DNA from: Gammaproteobacteria bacterium
Lineage (GTDB): Bacteria; Pseudomonadota; Gammaproteobacteria; Pseudomonadales; Halieaceae
Assembly (NCBI GenBank): GCA_024644535.1
Contig: JAHEKX010000007.1
Span: forward strand, 288,567-352,566
Length of the DNA stretch: 64,000 nucleotides
Direction of reading: 5' to 3'
This document shows positions 30,116 to 41,726 of the stretch, in pieces (the stretch's first letter is position 1; each line of letters begins with the position of its first letter). The notes under the pieces were generated by a model. It was given only the letters and a program-made list of their open reading frames with translations. It was not told where the DNA came from and ran no database searches. Both the position numbers and the translations under genes were made by a program.

Positions 30116-31995
30116 TTTGCGACTCCCCCTATGGATAGGGTCTTAACTTTACGACCACCGTAAATGAAGTTAATTAGGGCTCTGGTTCCAACAATGGCGG
30201 TAAACATCGAGGTCAAAATACCTAGTGATAAAGTAACGGCAAATCCCTTGATGGGCCCTGTTCCCACGGCGTATAGAATAACAGCCACAATCAGGGTGGT
30301 GATATTCGCATCCAAGATCGTGCTCAAGGCCTGCTCAAACCCTTTATGAATAGCCATTTGGGCACTTGAGCCGCCATTAAGCTCCTCTCGAACCCTGGAA
30401 AATATCAGCACGTTGGCGTCTACCGCCATACCCACTGTGAGCACGATACCAGCAATACCGGGCAGCGTTAGAGTAGCGCCTAATAAAGACATAAAAGCCA
30501 GCAGTAACACAAGGTTACAACCCAAAGCGACCACTGCCACCGCGCCAAACACTCGGTAGTAGAGCAGCATAAAAATGACAACAAAGGCCAAGCCCAGCTG
30601 CACAGATTTCACACCAAGCTCAATATTTTCGGCACCCAGCGATGGCCCGACGGTTCGCTCTTCAACAAATGAGATCGGAGCCGCCAATGCACCGGCACGC
30701 AACATCAAAGCCAGCTCGCTCGCCTCGAGCGGACTGTCCAAGCCCGTGATTTGAAACTGAGCACCCAAGGCCTGTTGAATAACTGGCGCTGTCAAAATAC
30801 GTTTTTCATCGTAGGGCACTTTGGTAATGACATCACTGCCATCGGCAGCAACCGCGTAAGAGGTCTTATATTTGCGTTCGATGAACAAGACGCCCATACG
30901 ACGTTTAACGTTATTGCGTGTCGCACGCGACATAAGGGTACCGCCTTCGCTGTCGAGGCTAATACTCACATTCGGGCGACCATTTTGATCAAACCCCGCT
31001 GCCGCATTCGAAACGCGCTCGCCAGTTATAATAACGTCTCGCTCCAACCACTCGCTCATACCCAGACGATCTTCGCTGCGATATTCAAACCGCTGCTTTT
31101 CTGAGGGTCGTGCATTACTGCTAGCCACCAAGCGAAACTCTAGGTTCGCGACTTTACCCAAAATCCGTTTGGCTTCCGCGGTGTCTTGAATACCGGGAAG
31201 CTCGACCACAATACGATTACGGCCCTGGCGCTGCACCAGCGGCTCAGACACACCCAGTTCATTTACACGATTACGCAGGGTCGTTAAGTTCTGGGCTACC
31301 GCGTAGTCAACAAGCTGAGACTTAGCCTGCTCGGTCATGCTCACCTTCAAGCCGAACTGGCCGCCTTGTTCGTCTAGACGATCAAGCATCAGTTCGGGCA
31401 TTTCTTCCGCAATCGCACTGCGCGCATCTTCGCGCTCTTGCTCACTGCCGTACTGAGAAACAACAGCACCCTGCTCGTCCAAATCAACTAGGCTCCTGAT
31501 TCGACTTTCACGAAGCAATTTTTTAACCGCGGTCAAATAATACTCGTGCCTTCGTTCAAGCGCGGCATCAACATCGACCTCGAGCTTAAAATGCACACCA
31601 CCACTCAAGTCTAAGCCCAACTTCATGGGTTGAGCGCCCAAATCGGTCAGCCATTCAGGCGTTGTGGGCGCTAAATTTAAAGCGACAATATAGCCATCGC
31701 CCAAGGCACGTGCGACACGAGCCTGCCCCACTAGCTGCTGATCAGCAGACTTCAGACGAATTAAAGCGTTGCGACCATTTTCTGATATCGATTCACCAAA
31801 GTGACCAACATCAGATGCCTCTAGGGACTGCAAAGCGCGCTTTAAGGTTGCGTCCGTAATAGTTTGGCCACTGCTTGCGCTCGTTATCTGAATAGCAGGA
31901 TCAGGCGCATACAAGTTTGGGGCCGCATACACAAACCCAAAAAGCACAATGACCAACACAAGCAAATTTTTCCAGAGGGAATAACGGTTTAACAT
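30112..31995 (-). CDS. secD: Protein translocase subunit SecD
   Basis: 627 aa; LGLDLSGGVHFKLEVD; RVNELGVSEPLVQRQGRNRIVVELPGIQD; GMAVDANVLIFSRVREE. Confidence 0.97.
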   Translation of the reverse strand: MLNRYSLWKNLLVLVIVLFGFVYAAPNLYAPDPAIQITSASSGQTITDATLKRALQSLEASDVGHFGESISENGRNALIRLKSADQQLVGQARVARALGDGYIVALNLAPTTPEWLTDLGAQPMKLGLDLSGGVHFKLEVDVDAALERRHEYYLTAVKKLLRESRIRSLVDLDEQGAVVSQYGSEQEREDARSAIAEEMPELMLDRLDEQGGQFGLKVSMTEQAKSQLVDYAVAQNLTTLRNRVNELGVSEPLVQRQGRNRIVVELPGIQDTAEAKRILGKVANLEFRLVASSNARPSEKQRFEYRSEDRLGMSEWLERDVIITGERVSNAAAGFDQNGRPNVSISLDSEGGTLMSRATRNNVKRRMGVLFIERKYKTSYAVAADGSDVITKVPYDEKRILTAPVIQQALGAQFQITGLDSPLEASELALMLRAGALAAPISFVEERTVGPSLGAENIELGVKSVQLGLAFVVIFMLLYYRVFGAVAVVALGCNLVLLLAFMSLLGATLTLPGIAGIVLTVGMAVDANVLIFSRVREELNGGSSAQMAIHKGFEQALSTILDANITTLIVAVILYAVGTGPIKGFAVTLSLGILTSMFTAIVGTRALINFIYGGRKVKTLSIGGVAK

Positions 31996-32055
31996 AGCTT
32001 ACTCATAGAATTATTGACTCTTTTCACGACACTGACCGTTTGCCGCTCTAATTAT

Positions 32056-32074
32056 GGGCAGGCTTTACCTGCCC
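32056..32074. other. Perfect 7-bp hairpin downstream of purL
   Basis: GGGCAGG-CTTTA-CCTGCCC; no U-tract in the purL orientation. Confidence 0.5.
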
Positions 32075-32084
32075 CTTACTTTTT

Positions 32085-35000
32085 CTAACTCATCCATACC
32101 CTAGCGTTACGGAATAGACGCATCCATGCTCCATCTTCTTTCCAATCCTCTGGACACCACGAGTTTTGCACCGCTCTAAAAACTCGCTCTGGGTGCGGCA
32201 TCATAATCGTAACCCGACCATCTTGACTGCAAAATCCGGTCACACCCTGTGGCGAGCCGTTAGGATTGCTCGGATACACTTCCGTTGTGCGAAGCTGATT
32301 ATCTACATACTTGAGGCTTACTAATCCCGAATTCAAGGCTTTGGCCTGACTATTTACATCATCCCACTGTACCCGCCCTTCTCCGTGAGCCACGGCAATT
32401 GGCATAATACTGCCCTGCATACCCTGCAGTACAATTGACGGCGAGGCCACCACCTCTACCAAAGCAACGCGCGCCTCAAACTGCTCGGAGGTGTTGCGCT
32501 GAAACCGGGGCCAGTGCGCTGTGCCTGGAATAAGAGGTGCCAGCTGCGACAGCATCTGACAGCCATTGCAAACGCCTAAGCTTAAGGTGTCATTACGATC
32601 GAAGAACGCTTGAAACTCATCGGACAAGGCCCGGTTAAATAGAATAGATTTAGCCCAACCTGAGCCGGCGCCCAACACATCACCAAACGAGAAGCCTCCG
32701 CACGCCACTAAACCTTTAAAATCCTGAAGCCTAACACGCCTCGACACCAAATCACTCATGTGCACATCAACAGCGTCAAAACCGGCGCGATCAAAGGCTG
32801 CTGCCATTTCAACCTGACCGTTCACACCCTGCTCTCGCAAAATGGCGAATTTGGGTTTGGTGGTCAAGTTTAAATAAGGTGCGGCAATATCATCATTGAG
32901 GTCAAAGCCCAGGCGCACTGACATTCCCGGGTCATTAGCCCTTATGCCATTGTACTCTTGCTCTGCACACTCCGGGTTATCTCTAAGCTTTTGAATTTCG
33001 TAACTCGTGCGCGCCCAGAGCTTGTGAAGCGTGGTCCTTGATTCCACCAAAACAGTGCCTTCTTCAACCGCTAGGGTGATATCGTCCGAATCATTGGCGA
33101 AGCCCAAGGGGAGAATGCAATCTTCCAGACCCAAAGCCTCGCAACGACTAATGAAGGCATCGGCACGATTAGCCTTCACCTGAACAACCGCACCGATTTC
33201 CTCGCTAAACATCGCACTTAACAATTGATCACTTGCCACTGGCAAAGACAGCTCTAAGCCTGCGTGGCCTGCAAAGGCCATTTCTAAAACAGAGACGAGC
33301 GCACCGCCGTCAGAGCGATCGTGATAGGCATGCAAAGCGTCTTCGCTGACCGCCCACTGAATAAGTTCGAACAAGGCGCGAACTGAATCTGCGTCGACAT
33401 CTGGGCAACGATCTCCCAGCTGTCCAAAGCTTTGTGCCAGCACCGACCCGCCCAAACGATTAGCGCCACGACCGAGATCGAGCAACAAGATTGGCGCCTC
33501 GGCATCGTGCGCTAGCTGGGGTGTAACCGTGCGGCGCACGTCTAACACAGGCGTAAACGCTGAAATAACCAGTGACACAGGAGCTGTCACCGACTTTTCT
33601 TCACCTTCTGACCACACGGTGCGCATGGACATGGAATCTTTACCCACCGGAATGGTCAGGCCAAGATCCGGGCAAAACTGCATTCCAACTGCTTCTACCG
33701 TATCGTACAAAATCGCGTCGTGATCACGATAACCTGCCGCACACATCCAGTTCGCAGACAACTTTATGTCCGATAGCTGTCCGATTTGCGTACCCGCCAA
33801 ATTGGTTATTGCCTCTGCCACAGCCAGACGACCCGATGCTGGACCAGAAATAAGTGCCACAGGCGTTCGTTCGCCCATCGCCATGGCTTCGCCAACATAA
33901 CCTTGGTAATCAACGGTGGTGACCGCGCAGTCAGCCACAGGTACCTGCCATGGGCCCACCATCTGATCTTGGGCAACCATACCCGTAATAGAGCGATCGC
34001 CAATGGTAATCAAAAACGACTTACTCGCGACCGTCGGATGGCTCAGAACTCGATCCAAGGCATCGGCAAAGGTACATTGAATGTCTAGCGCGCTTGCCAC
34101 AGTGGCTTTACGCTCTACCGAGCGGTGCATTTTAGGTGGCTTGCCAAACAAAACCGACATAGGCAGGTCAACAGGCGTATTATCAAAGTAGCCATCAGCA
34201 ACCGCAATGTGCTTCTCTTCGGTGGCAACACCTACAACCGCAAAAGGGCAACGCTCGCGCTCACAAAAGGCCCGAAAAACCTCTAAATTTTCGGGCTCTA
34301 CAGCAAGGACGTAACGCTCTTGAGACTCGTTGCACCAAAGCGCCAAAGGTGACATGCCGGGCTCATCGTTGGGCACGTCGCGCAGCTGAAAGTGTCCTCC
34401 GCGCCCGCCGTCTTTTACTAACTCGGGCAATGCATTTGAAAGACCGCCAGCGCCAACATCGTGAATAAAGGCAATCGGATTCGACTCACCCAACTGCCAG
34501 CAACGGTCGATGACTTCTTGGCAGCGTCGCTCCATCTCGGGATTCTGCCGCTGTACCGAAGCAAAATCTAAATCTTCAGCCGAGCTACCGCTCGCCATCG
34601 AGGAGGCTGCGCCTCCACCTAAACCTATTTGCATTGCCGGGCCGCCAAGTACGATTAAGTGCGCACCGGCGCTGAATTCACCTTTTTCCACATGTTCCTG
34701 ACGGATGTTGCCGTAACCGCCGGCGATCATGATAGGCTTGTGGTATCCATACACGCTTGTATCGCCATCTTGGGTAACTGTAAGCTCAAAGCTGCGAAAG
34801 TATCCGCTTAGGTTTGGACGTCCAAACTCGTTATTAAACGCCGCACCACCAATTGGGCCCTCAAGCATAATATCGAGCGCTGAGACAATGCGACCGGGCT
34901 TGCCATAGTCGCTATCCCAAGGCCTCGGAAACTGCTCCAAGTTCAAGCCCGAAACCGAAAAGCCGGCCAGTCCAACTTTGGGTTTGGATCCGCGCCCTAC

Positions 35001-35945
35001 CGCGCCTTCGTCTCGTATTTCACCACCAGACCCTGTGCCCGCACCAGGAAAAGGTGCAATAGCCGTTGGGTGATTATGGGTCTCGACTTTCATGAGCAAG
35101 TGCACGGGCTCAAACGACGCCGAATACGAGCCTGTTACTGAGTTTGGATAAAAACGGTACGCTTCGGGCCCTTTAACCACCGCAGCGTTGTCCGAATAAG
35201 CTGACAAGACGTTATCACCAGCCAAGTTGTAGGTGTTGCGAATCATGCCAAACAAAGAGTGTGGCTGATCGACACCGTCAATGGTCCAGGTGGCATTAAA
35301 AATTTTATGACGACAGTGCTCCGAGTTTGCCTGGGCGAACATCATCAGCTCAACGTCGGAGGGATTACGCTTTAAACCCTGAAAACTCTCGACCAAGTAG
35401 TCGATTTCATCCTCAGCCAGCGCCAAACCGAGGGCTTTGTTGGCGTGTTCGAGCGCTGGACGCCCTTGCCCTATGATATCCACGGATGTCATCGGCGCCG
35501 CCTCTGCAGCAGTAAAAAAAGCGTCCAACGCGCCCCAGCGCGTGACTGCCGACTCGGTCATGCGGTCGTAGAAAACAGCCGGAATTTTACCCGAACCGAT
35601 ATCACCATCGAGCACAAAAACGAGTGCGCGCTCGACACGTATAACAGCTTCTATGTCACAGTGGTTCACGATATCCGTTGCTTTAGACGACCAGGGTGAA
35701 ATCGTGCCCAATCGGGGCGACACCACACACACGGGCGCATTACTCTGGCCATCTACCACTTCGTCAGCCGCCAGTAAATCCATCAGTATCTGCCGGCCTT
35801 GGTCCGACAAATCAGATCTGAGCTGCACTAGGTAGGCGTAATAAGTAGAGCTTACCGCAACTGGGGATTGATCTAAGAGCAATTGATCGTTAATTTTAGC
35901 GATACGAAATTCTGAAAGTGCAGCGCCACCGCGGAGAATGAGCAT
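32085..35945 (-). CDS. purL: Phosphoribosylformylglycinamidine synthase
   Basis: 1286 aa; [46 protein letters not shown]-terminal GATase CNGCQML. Confidence 0.97.
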   Translation of the reverse strand: MLILRGGAALSEFRIAKINDQLLLDQSPVAVSSTYYAYLVQLRSDLSDQGRQILMDLLAADEVVDGQSNAPVCVVSPRLGTISPWSSKATDIVNHCDIEAVIRVERALVFVLDGDIGSGKIPAVFYDRMTESAVTRWGALDAFFTAAEAAPMTSVDIIGQGRPALEHANKALGLALAEDEIDYLVESFQGLKRNPSDVELMMFAQANSEHCRHKIFNATWTIDGVDQPHSLFGMIRNTYNLAGDNVLSAYSDNAAVVKGPEAYRFYPNSVTGSYSASFEPVHLLMKVETHNHPTAIAPFPGAGTGSGGEIRDEGAVGRGSKPKVGLAGFSVSGLNLEQFPRPWDSDYGKPGRIVSALDIMLEGPIGGAAFNNEFGRPNLSGYFRSFELTVTQDGDTSVYGYHKPIMIAGGYGNIRQEHVEKGEFSAGAHLIVLGGPAMQIGLGGGAASSMASGSSAEDLDFASVQRQNPEMERRCQEVIDRCWQLGESNPIAFIHDVGAGGLSNALPELVKDGGRGGHFQLRDVPNDEPGMSPLALWCNESQERYVLAVEPENLEVFRAFCERERCPFAVVGVATEEKHIAVADGYFDNTPVDLPMSVLFGKPPKMHRSVERKATVASALDIQCTFADALDRVLSHPTVASKSFLITIGDRSITGMVAQDQMVGPWQVPVADCAVTTVDYQGYVGEAMAMGERTPVALISGPASGRLAVAEAITNLAGTQIGQLSDIKLSANWMCAAGYRDHDAILYDTVEAVGMQFCPDLGLTIPVGKDSMSMRTVWSEGEEKSVTAPVSLVISAFTPVLDVRRTVTPQLAHDAEAPILLLDLGRGANRLGGSVLAQSFGQLGDRCPDVDADSVRALFELIQWAVSEDALHAYHDRSDGGALVSVLEMAFAGHAGLELSLPVASDQLLSAMFSEEIGAVVQVKANRADAFISRCEALGLEDCILPLGFANDSDDITLAVEEGTVLVESRTTLHKLWARTSYEIQKLRDNPECAEQEYNGIRANDPGMSVRLGFDLNDDIAAPYLNLTTKPKFAILREQGVNGQVEMAAAFDRAGFDAVDVHMSDLVSRRVRLQDFKGLVACGGFSFGDVLGAGSGWAKSILFNRALSDEFQAFFDRNDTLSLGVCNGCQMLSQLAPLIPGTAHWPRFQRNTSEQFEARVALVEVVASPSIVLQGMQGSIMPIAVAHGEGRVQWDDVNSQAKALNSGLVSLKYVDNQLRTTEVYPSNPNGSPQGVTGFCSQDGRVTIMMPHPERVFRAVQNSWCPEDWKEDGAWMRLFRNARVWMS

Positions 35946-37470
35946 GCTTTATTTAGCTCCATGCTATAGAGTGCAAGAAAGCAGCGAAGTGTACCTCAGT
36001 TCGCTTGCGCTGGCGACGAATAGGCGCAGAAAGTCACGCTTTTTAAGGGGAAAATCACTGAAATTAGGCGCCACCTTAATGTTGGCGATTATTCTGGCGG
36101 CCTGCGAGCAAAAAGATACGCTTCTAGAGGTCAAAGAGCGGGGCTACCTCACGGTGGTCACACGTACTAGCCCCACGACCTACTATCGCGACAATACCGG
36201 ACCCACCGGATTTGAGTATCAGCTTACCCAACGGTTTGCAGACCAATTAGGTGTAGAGCTCAACGTCATCACGGAAAGCACCATCACAGGAATTTTTAGA
36301 AATTTACGCGAAGGCTCAGCGGACATCGCCAGTGCGGGATTAAGCCTTAGCGCATCAAGAGCCCAAGAATTCCCACATACACAAAGCTATTTTGACGTAC
36401 AACCCTTATTGATTTACCGCAGTGGCGAGTTCCGACCCTTGTCGATAACCGATTTATACGACCACACCATCTTGGTCACAGCCAGCTCAAGTCATCTAGA
36501 GCTTCTAGAGAAGCTGCGAACGTCACATCCGCAGCTTCACTGGAGGGTAATCGCCAGCACTGACTCGGCGGATTTACTCGATCAAATATCAGAAGATAGC
36601 CCCTTTGCCATAGTCGACGACTACGATTTCAGCTTACAGCAACCGCTGTTTCCTCGCTTAAAGGAGGCCTTTAAGTTTGGAGACCAACAACAACTTGTTT
36701 GGTTTGTAACGAACGATTCACAAAGCGACACTCTCACAGAGGCGGCCAACTTGTTTTTAAGTGAAGTAAAAATCGACGGGGTTTTACCGGGGCTAGCAGA
36801 AGAATTTTTCAGCTACGAGCCGCTCGTGTCTCGCGCCGGCACGTTCACGTTTTCGCAAAATATGGAAACAGTTCTGCCCGACTATGAACATACAATTCGC
36901 CAAGTAGCGCATGAGTACAATATCGACTGGAACTTGCTAGCCGCTATTTCGTATCAAGAATCGCACTGGGATCCCAAAGCGAAGTCCTTTACTGGCGTTC
37001 GCGGCATGATGATGTTAACGCAGAGAACAGCAAGAGAATTAAACGTTAAAAATCGCATGGACCCACTAGAAAGCCTGCGTGGTGGTGCGCGATATCTCAA
37101 CAAACTCAAGCGCCGCCTCGACCCCTCAATCGCTGAACCCGACCGGACCTACATGGCAATGGCAGCCTACAATATTGGCATGGGACACTTACAAGATGCT
37201 CGCAAATTAACGGCTCAAAAAGGCGACAACCCCATGGTTTGGGGCGACCTAATGCAGTATTTACCAAAACTTCAAAAGCCCACTTATTACCGCACCTTAC
37301 GATTTGGGTACGCCCGCGGAGCGGAGGCGGTGACCTATGTTCAGAACATCCGCCACTACTCCAATATTTTATTATGGCGGGACATCACACAGGGACAAGA
37401 GATAGAGCGACACAACAGCCGCGACTTCCTACCCGAAAGCTTACAGGAGCTTCGCCTTTTGGGGTTCTGA
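35938..37470 (+). CDS. mltF: Membrane-bound lytic murein transglycosylase F
   Basis: Lipobox ILAACEQ; SBP3-like domain [18 protein letters not shown] domain [27 protein letters not shown]; true start probably downstream of 35938. Confidence 0.92.
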   Translation: MSMLYLAPCYRVQESSEVYLSSLALATNRRRKSRFLRGKSLKLGATLMLAIILAACEQKDTLLEVKERGYLTVVTRTSPTTYYRDNTGPTGFEYQLTQRFADQLGVELNVITESTITGIFRNLREGSADIASAGLSLSASRAQEFPHTQSYFDVQPLLIYRSGEFRPLSITDLYDHTILVTASSSHLELLEKLRTSHPQLHWRVIASTDSADLLDQISEDSPFAIVDDYDFSLQQPLFPRLKEAFKFGDQQQLVWFVTNDSQSDTLTEAANLFLSEVKIDGVLPGLAEEFFSYEPLVSRAGTFTFSQNMETVLPDYEHTIRQVAHEYNIDWNLLAAISYQESHWDPKAKSFTGVRGMMMLTQRTARELNVKNRMDPLESLRGGARYLNKLKRRLDPSIAEPDRTYMAMAAYNIGMGHLQDARKLTAQKGDNPMVWGDLMQYLPKLQKPTYYRTLRFGYARGAEAVTYVQNIRHYSNILLWRDITQGQEIERHNSRDFLPESLQELRLLGF

Positions 37471-37511
37471 AACAAGCGCTAATCGCTTTTCGCGCACCTG
37501 GTTACTGAACT

Positions 37512-37994
37512 TTACGATTTAGCAGCACGCTCGGACTTTTTAAGCAGTCGTCTCTCTTCGAAGAACAAGTGCAAAAGCTCGCCTGCCTGCTGTCCTAAAA
37601 CGCCACCTTGCCACTGCACCTTATGATTCAGATGGTCAAAGTTAAAGGCATGACAACGGCTGCATACTGCACCTGCTTTTGGCTCTCTGGCGGCGAACAC
37701 CAGACGCTTAACTCGTGCGTGCACCATCGCTCCGACGCACATCAGACACGGCTCTAGCGTGACGTAGAGACTAGCATCAACCAGTCGATAATTACCAATC
37801 TGTCTGCCGGCCTCACGCAAAGCCACAATCTCGGCATGGGCACTGGCATCAGCAGACCCAATCACCGAGTTATGTCCACTACCTAAGATCTCGCCGTCTT
37901 GTATAATGACGCAGCCCACGGGGACTTCGCCGCACGCGTATGCCTGCTTTGCTTGCAGCAACGCTCGACCCATCCAGTACTCGTCTTCATTCAT
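37512..37994 (-). CDS. tadA: tRNA-specific adenosine deaminase
   Basis: 160 aa; HAEIVALREAG; TLEPCLMCVGAMVHARV. Confidence 0.95.
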   Translation of the reverse strand: MNEDEYWMGRALLQAKQAYACGEVPVGCVIIQDGEILGSGHNSVIGSADASAHAEIVALREAGRQIGNYRLVDASLYVTLEPCLMCVGAMVHARVKRLVFAAREPKAGAVCSRCHAFNFDHLNHKVQWQGGVLGQQAGELLHLFFEERRLLKKSERAAKS

Positions 37995-38098
37995 ACCTAT
38001 TCAAACCTGCCAGATTCACAAGAGCACCTACTTCGCAGCTCGCTTATGGTAACATTTAGGCACATCTAATCGCACCATCGCAGCAAGGATCATATCAC

Positions 38099-39676
38099 GT
38101 GTTAGACTTTCGACCGGAACAAAGCGCCATCTGGGCCCAACTTCAGAACGCTGTCGCCGACACCCCCAGCATCACTGCTTTATTTACGCAGGAACCAAAC
38201 CGCGTCAGCGAACTGACTTTCGAAGCTGCAGGGCTACGTATTGACCTATCAAAGAATAAGGTAGCCCAAGGTCAAATCAAGCTTTTACTCGAATTCACAG
38301 CGTTATCACCTCTCGCGAACCACCGCTCGGCGATGCTCGCCGGACAACCCATAAATACCAGCGAAAATAGAGCGGTGCTTCACCCCGCACTGCGTGATTT
38401 TGGCGATATATCTTCGCTGACCAGCGCGTACCGCGACACGGTGTACCAGCAACGAGCCCAGATGCTTACAGCAGCAGAGCAAATCCGCTCCGGTAAGTGG
38501 CTGGGGCATACAGGCAAGGTCATTACCGATATCGTAAATATCGGGATCGGCGGCTCGGACCTCGGACCTAAATTGGTGTACGAGGCGCTGCGCGAATTTC
38601 GACATAACACCTTAACGGTGCATTTTATTTCGAATGTCGACGGTGCGGAAATCTACTCACTACTCAAGACACTTAATCCCGAAACCACCTTGGTTGCTAT
38701 TGCCAGCAAAACCTTTACCACGCAAGAAACTCTTCTAAATGCAAAGACAGCACTCTCTTGGTTGCGTGAAGGACTCCGCATTAAGCAGGTGGAATCTTCG
38801 CCGCACGTAATCGCGCTAACAGCCAGTGCCTCTAATGCGGTAAGCTACGGTGTCGCCGCTGAGCGTGTGCTTCCCTTTGAAGAGTGGGTCGGCGGGCGGT
38901 ACTCTCTTTGGTCAAGTATTGGCTTTGGCATCGCCTGCGCTGTAGGGGCTCAGGCATTTACTGAACTTCTGCAAGGTGCACACGCCCTAGACAAACATTT
39001 TGCCGAGGCTCCCCTGGATCAAAACATTCCGGTATTGATGGCATTAATAGGCATTTGGAACATCAACTTCTTGAAATATTCAACGCAAGCAGTCATACCT
39101 TATTGCGAACGGCTGGGTTTGTTAAGCGCTTATCTGCAACAACTTGATATGGAAAGCAATGGCAAAAGTACCCTCCGCGATAATACGAAAGCTGGCACGG
39201 CAACGGGCCCAATCGTTTGGGGACAGACGGGCACAAACGGGCAACACGCGTTTTTCCAACTCATGCACCAAGGCACTCACACTATTCCAGTCGAATTTAT
39301 TGGCGCTTTGCAAGATACCCTTAGCGACAACACCCACCACCGCACTTTGTTGGTCAACATGATAGCGCAAGCATCGGCTTTAATGAGTGGAAAACCAGCA
39401 CCTGATAGCCAAGCATACCGTGACTATCCCGGCGACAAACCATCAACCATGATCCTAATGGAGCAGCTAACCCCATCAACACTTGGAGCACTGATCGCCC
39501 TCTACGAACATAAGGTCTTTGTTCAGGGCTCCTTGTGGGGAATTAACTCATTCGACCAATGGGGCGTTGAACTAGGTAAAAAGCTCACCAACGAGCTGCT
39601 GCCACGAGAGGCGGATTTAAGTGGATTTGACGAATCAACTCAGGCTCTGATGGGATTGGTCAACACCCGTCTTTGA
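38099..39676 (+). CDS. pgi: Glucose-6-phosphate isomerase (GTG start)
   Basis: 525 aa; VNIGIGGSDLGPKLVYEAL; WVGGRYSLWSSIG; FDQWGVELGKKL. Confidence 0.97.
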   Translation: MLDFRPEQSAIWAQLQNAVADTPSITALFTQEPNRVSELTFEAAGLRIDLSKNKVAQGQIKLLLEFTALSPLANHRSAMLAGQPINTSENRAVLHPALRDFGDISSLTSAYRDTVYQQRAQMLTAAEQIRSGKWLGHTGKVITDIVNIGIGGSDLGPKLVYEALREFRHNTLTVHFISNVDGAEIYSLLKTLNPETTLVAIASKTFTTQETLLNAKTALSWLREGLRIKQVESSPHVIALTASASNAVSYGVAAERVLPFEEWVGGRYSLWSSIGFGIACAVGAQAFTELLQGAHALDKHFAEAPLDQNIPVLMALIGIWNINFLKYSTQAVIPYCERLGLLSAYLQQLDMESNGKSTLRDNTKAGTATGPIVWGQTGTNGQHAFFQLMHQGTHTIPVEFIGALQDTLSDNTHHRTLLVNMIAQASALMSGKPAPDSQAYRDYPGDKPSTMILMEQLTPSTLGALIALYEHKVFVQGSLWGINSFDQWGVELGKKLTNELLPREADLSGFDESTQALMGLVNTRL

Positions 39677-39780
39677 GCATTTTGTTGCAACTGGAGTGAT
39701 CTATTTGCGGACCGAGTGGCTTTCTGACTCTAGGGAACCGTCTGTTAGCAGCTGTCAATAACTCAGGGGCGCAATGCAAG

Positions 39781-39806
39781 GGGCCGGACGACATGTCGTC
39801 TGGCCC
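39781..39806. other. Strong hairpin between convergent pgi and sppA
   Basis: GGGCCGGACGAC-AT-GTCGTCTGGCCC, 12-bp arms with one G/T wobble, no flanking T-tract. Confidence 0.6.
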
Positions 39807-39814
39807 TGCGTAAC

Positions 39815-41629
39815 TTAAAGTTCGACCATGCACTCTGTGCAAAGAACCGTAGCCCTCGGCTCTGAGACGTCTTCAAACACATCAAAGATGCGGCTCATGT
39901 AGTCGCTAAAGGTAATCACTTCGCTAGATACTCGTACCCCAATATCGCCTTGCAATTCTTTTAGGATCATCATGGCCTTAGAGGGTTTCTTGGTCACATA
40001 ATCCACGCTGTGGCCTTCCAACTGAGCCAGCTCAGCTGCCGCAGCAATAGCTGTATCCAAGTTACCCATGGCGTCGACCAAACCCAACTCTTGAGCTTTG
40101 CTACCTATCCATACACGACCACCCGCAATCGAGCGAATATAGTCTGGTTCTTTGTTACGCCCTTCCGCCACCAAATTAACAAACCGGTCGTAGGCCGTCG
40201 AAGCCCAACGCGCGAAAAGCGCATCCAACTTATCGGTCATAGGTAGCACCGGCGACCAGCCTGCATTTTCGGCCGTGGTCACACCATCAAAACTCACACC
40301 TGCCCAGTCCATAACTCGCTCGAAAGTAGGAAAGGCAACAGCTACACCAATGGAGCCTGAAATCGTTGTGGGCTCGGCGTATATTTTATCGGCCGACATG
40401 CTCACCCAAACACCACCAGAAGCCGCAACATCTCCCATACTTACAACCACAGGGATACCTTTACGTTGCGCGGCAGATACTTCATCGCGAATCATTTCGC
40501 TGGCGATAATCGAACCGCCAGGACTGTTTACGCGCAGTACAATCGCCTTAGTGCTATCTTTGGAATACGCAGTGCGCAGCAAGTTCGCGATATCGTCGGC
40601 CCCAGCAACACCCGGGCCTTGAGGCCCTTCTTGAATACCACCCTGCACAAACACAACAGCCACAGCGTCTTCATGCTGCTCGGGCGTACTCTTACTTAAC
40701 GACGCATATTCATCCATCGAAATATGCGGATAAGTATCGCGACCATCTTTGGTGATTTTACCAAAGCGTTCCATCATGTATTCGCGATATTCCGGAAAGT
40801 TCATGGTGCCATCGATCAAGCCCATTGATTCTGCTTGGGCCAAGTTGTGGTAACCAGCCTCGCCCAGGAGCGGGACCGAGTAATCATCCGCCATGCTTTG
40901 TATAACAGCCGGCTCGACATCTCTTGCTAGTGCCATGCGAGCTTTCATTTCCTGCCAAATCGGCTGAAGCAGTTCGGTGCGCTGTTCACGATCAGCGTCG
41001 CTCATGTCTTGCCGAGTAAGGCCCTCTGTCGCCGACTTATAATCGCCCTGTGAATAATTGTGTATAGTAACGCGCAATTTATCGGTCAAGTCTCGCGTGT
41101 AGTCTCGATACCCGCCCAAACCTGAAATTGACAGAGCTCCAGCCGGGTGAATAAACACTTCATCCGCTTGCGAAGCCATTAAGTAACTGCCTGTACCTAG
41201 AGCGCGGCTATAGGCGATAATCGGTTTTCCGGTATCACGCAGGGCAGATAATTCCTCAGCGATCGCCAAAGCCGTGGTTGGGCCCGAAAAACCCACCTCG
41301 CTGAAATCTATGCTTACAGCGGCAAGCGACGAATCCTCGGCGGCACGTCGCAATAAAGCCACCAAATCACGCGTTTGAATTTGCTCTACGTCAGACACAT
41401 TAAAGGGAAACTCGAGCTCGTCCGGAAACACCTCTTGATCAAGCACCAACCCTTTTGGAGCCAACATCAAAACCTTACCTTCTGCTGTTGGCTCTTCAGG
41501 CTGATCGAATACAGACTGAACCAGTGCTGAGACCACAGCAACAACAACCGCAAAGGTAATAAAATTTAAGACAAAGCCACGTAGCGCGCTTAGGATGCCC
41601 CCTAGCTTGCTGAAAAATCGTTTAAACAT
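39815..41629 (-). CDS. sppA: Signal peptide peptidase SppA, 67K type
   Basis: 604 aa; N-terminal TM; AIVLRVNSPGGSIIASEMIRDEV; SMGDVAASGGVWVSMSADKIYA. Confidence 0.95.
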   Translation of the reverse strand: MFKRFFSKLGGILSALRGFVLNFITFAVVVAVVSALVQSVFDQPEEPTAEGKVLMLAPKGLVLDQEVFPDELEFPFNVSDVEQIQTRDLVALLRRAAEDSSLAAVSIDFSEVGFSGPTTALAIAEELSALRDTGKPIIAYSRALGTGSYLMASQADEVFIHPAGALSISGLGGYRDYTRDLTDKLRVTIHNYSQGDYKSATEGLTRQDMSDADREQRTELLQPIWQEMKARMALARDVEPAVIQSMADDYSVPLLGEAGYHNLAQAESMGLIDGTMNFPEYREYMMERFGKITKDGRDTYPHISMDEYASLSKSTPEQHEDAVAVVFVQGGIQEGPQGPGVAGADDIANLLRTAYSKDSTKAIVLRVNSPGGSIIASEMIRDEVSAAQRKGIPVVVSMGDVAASGGVWVSMSADKIYAEPTTISGSIGVAVAFPTFERVMDWAGVSFDGVTTAENAGWSPVLPMTDKLDALFARWASTAYDRFVNLVAEGRNKEPDYIRSIAGGRVWIGSKAQELGLVDAMGNLDTAIAAAAELAQLEGHSVDYVTKKPSKAMMILKELQGDIGVRVSSEVITFSDYMSRIFDVFEDVSEPRATVLCTECMVEL

Positions 41630-41726
41630 AACAACACTCCTTAATTCAGGTACAAGTGTATGTCAAAGCGGCTGGATTGTCCCCACAGAGCATCGCGACG
41701 GCGCATCGCTTCATCGAAAATATTGG

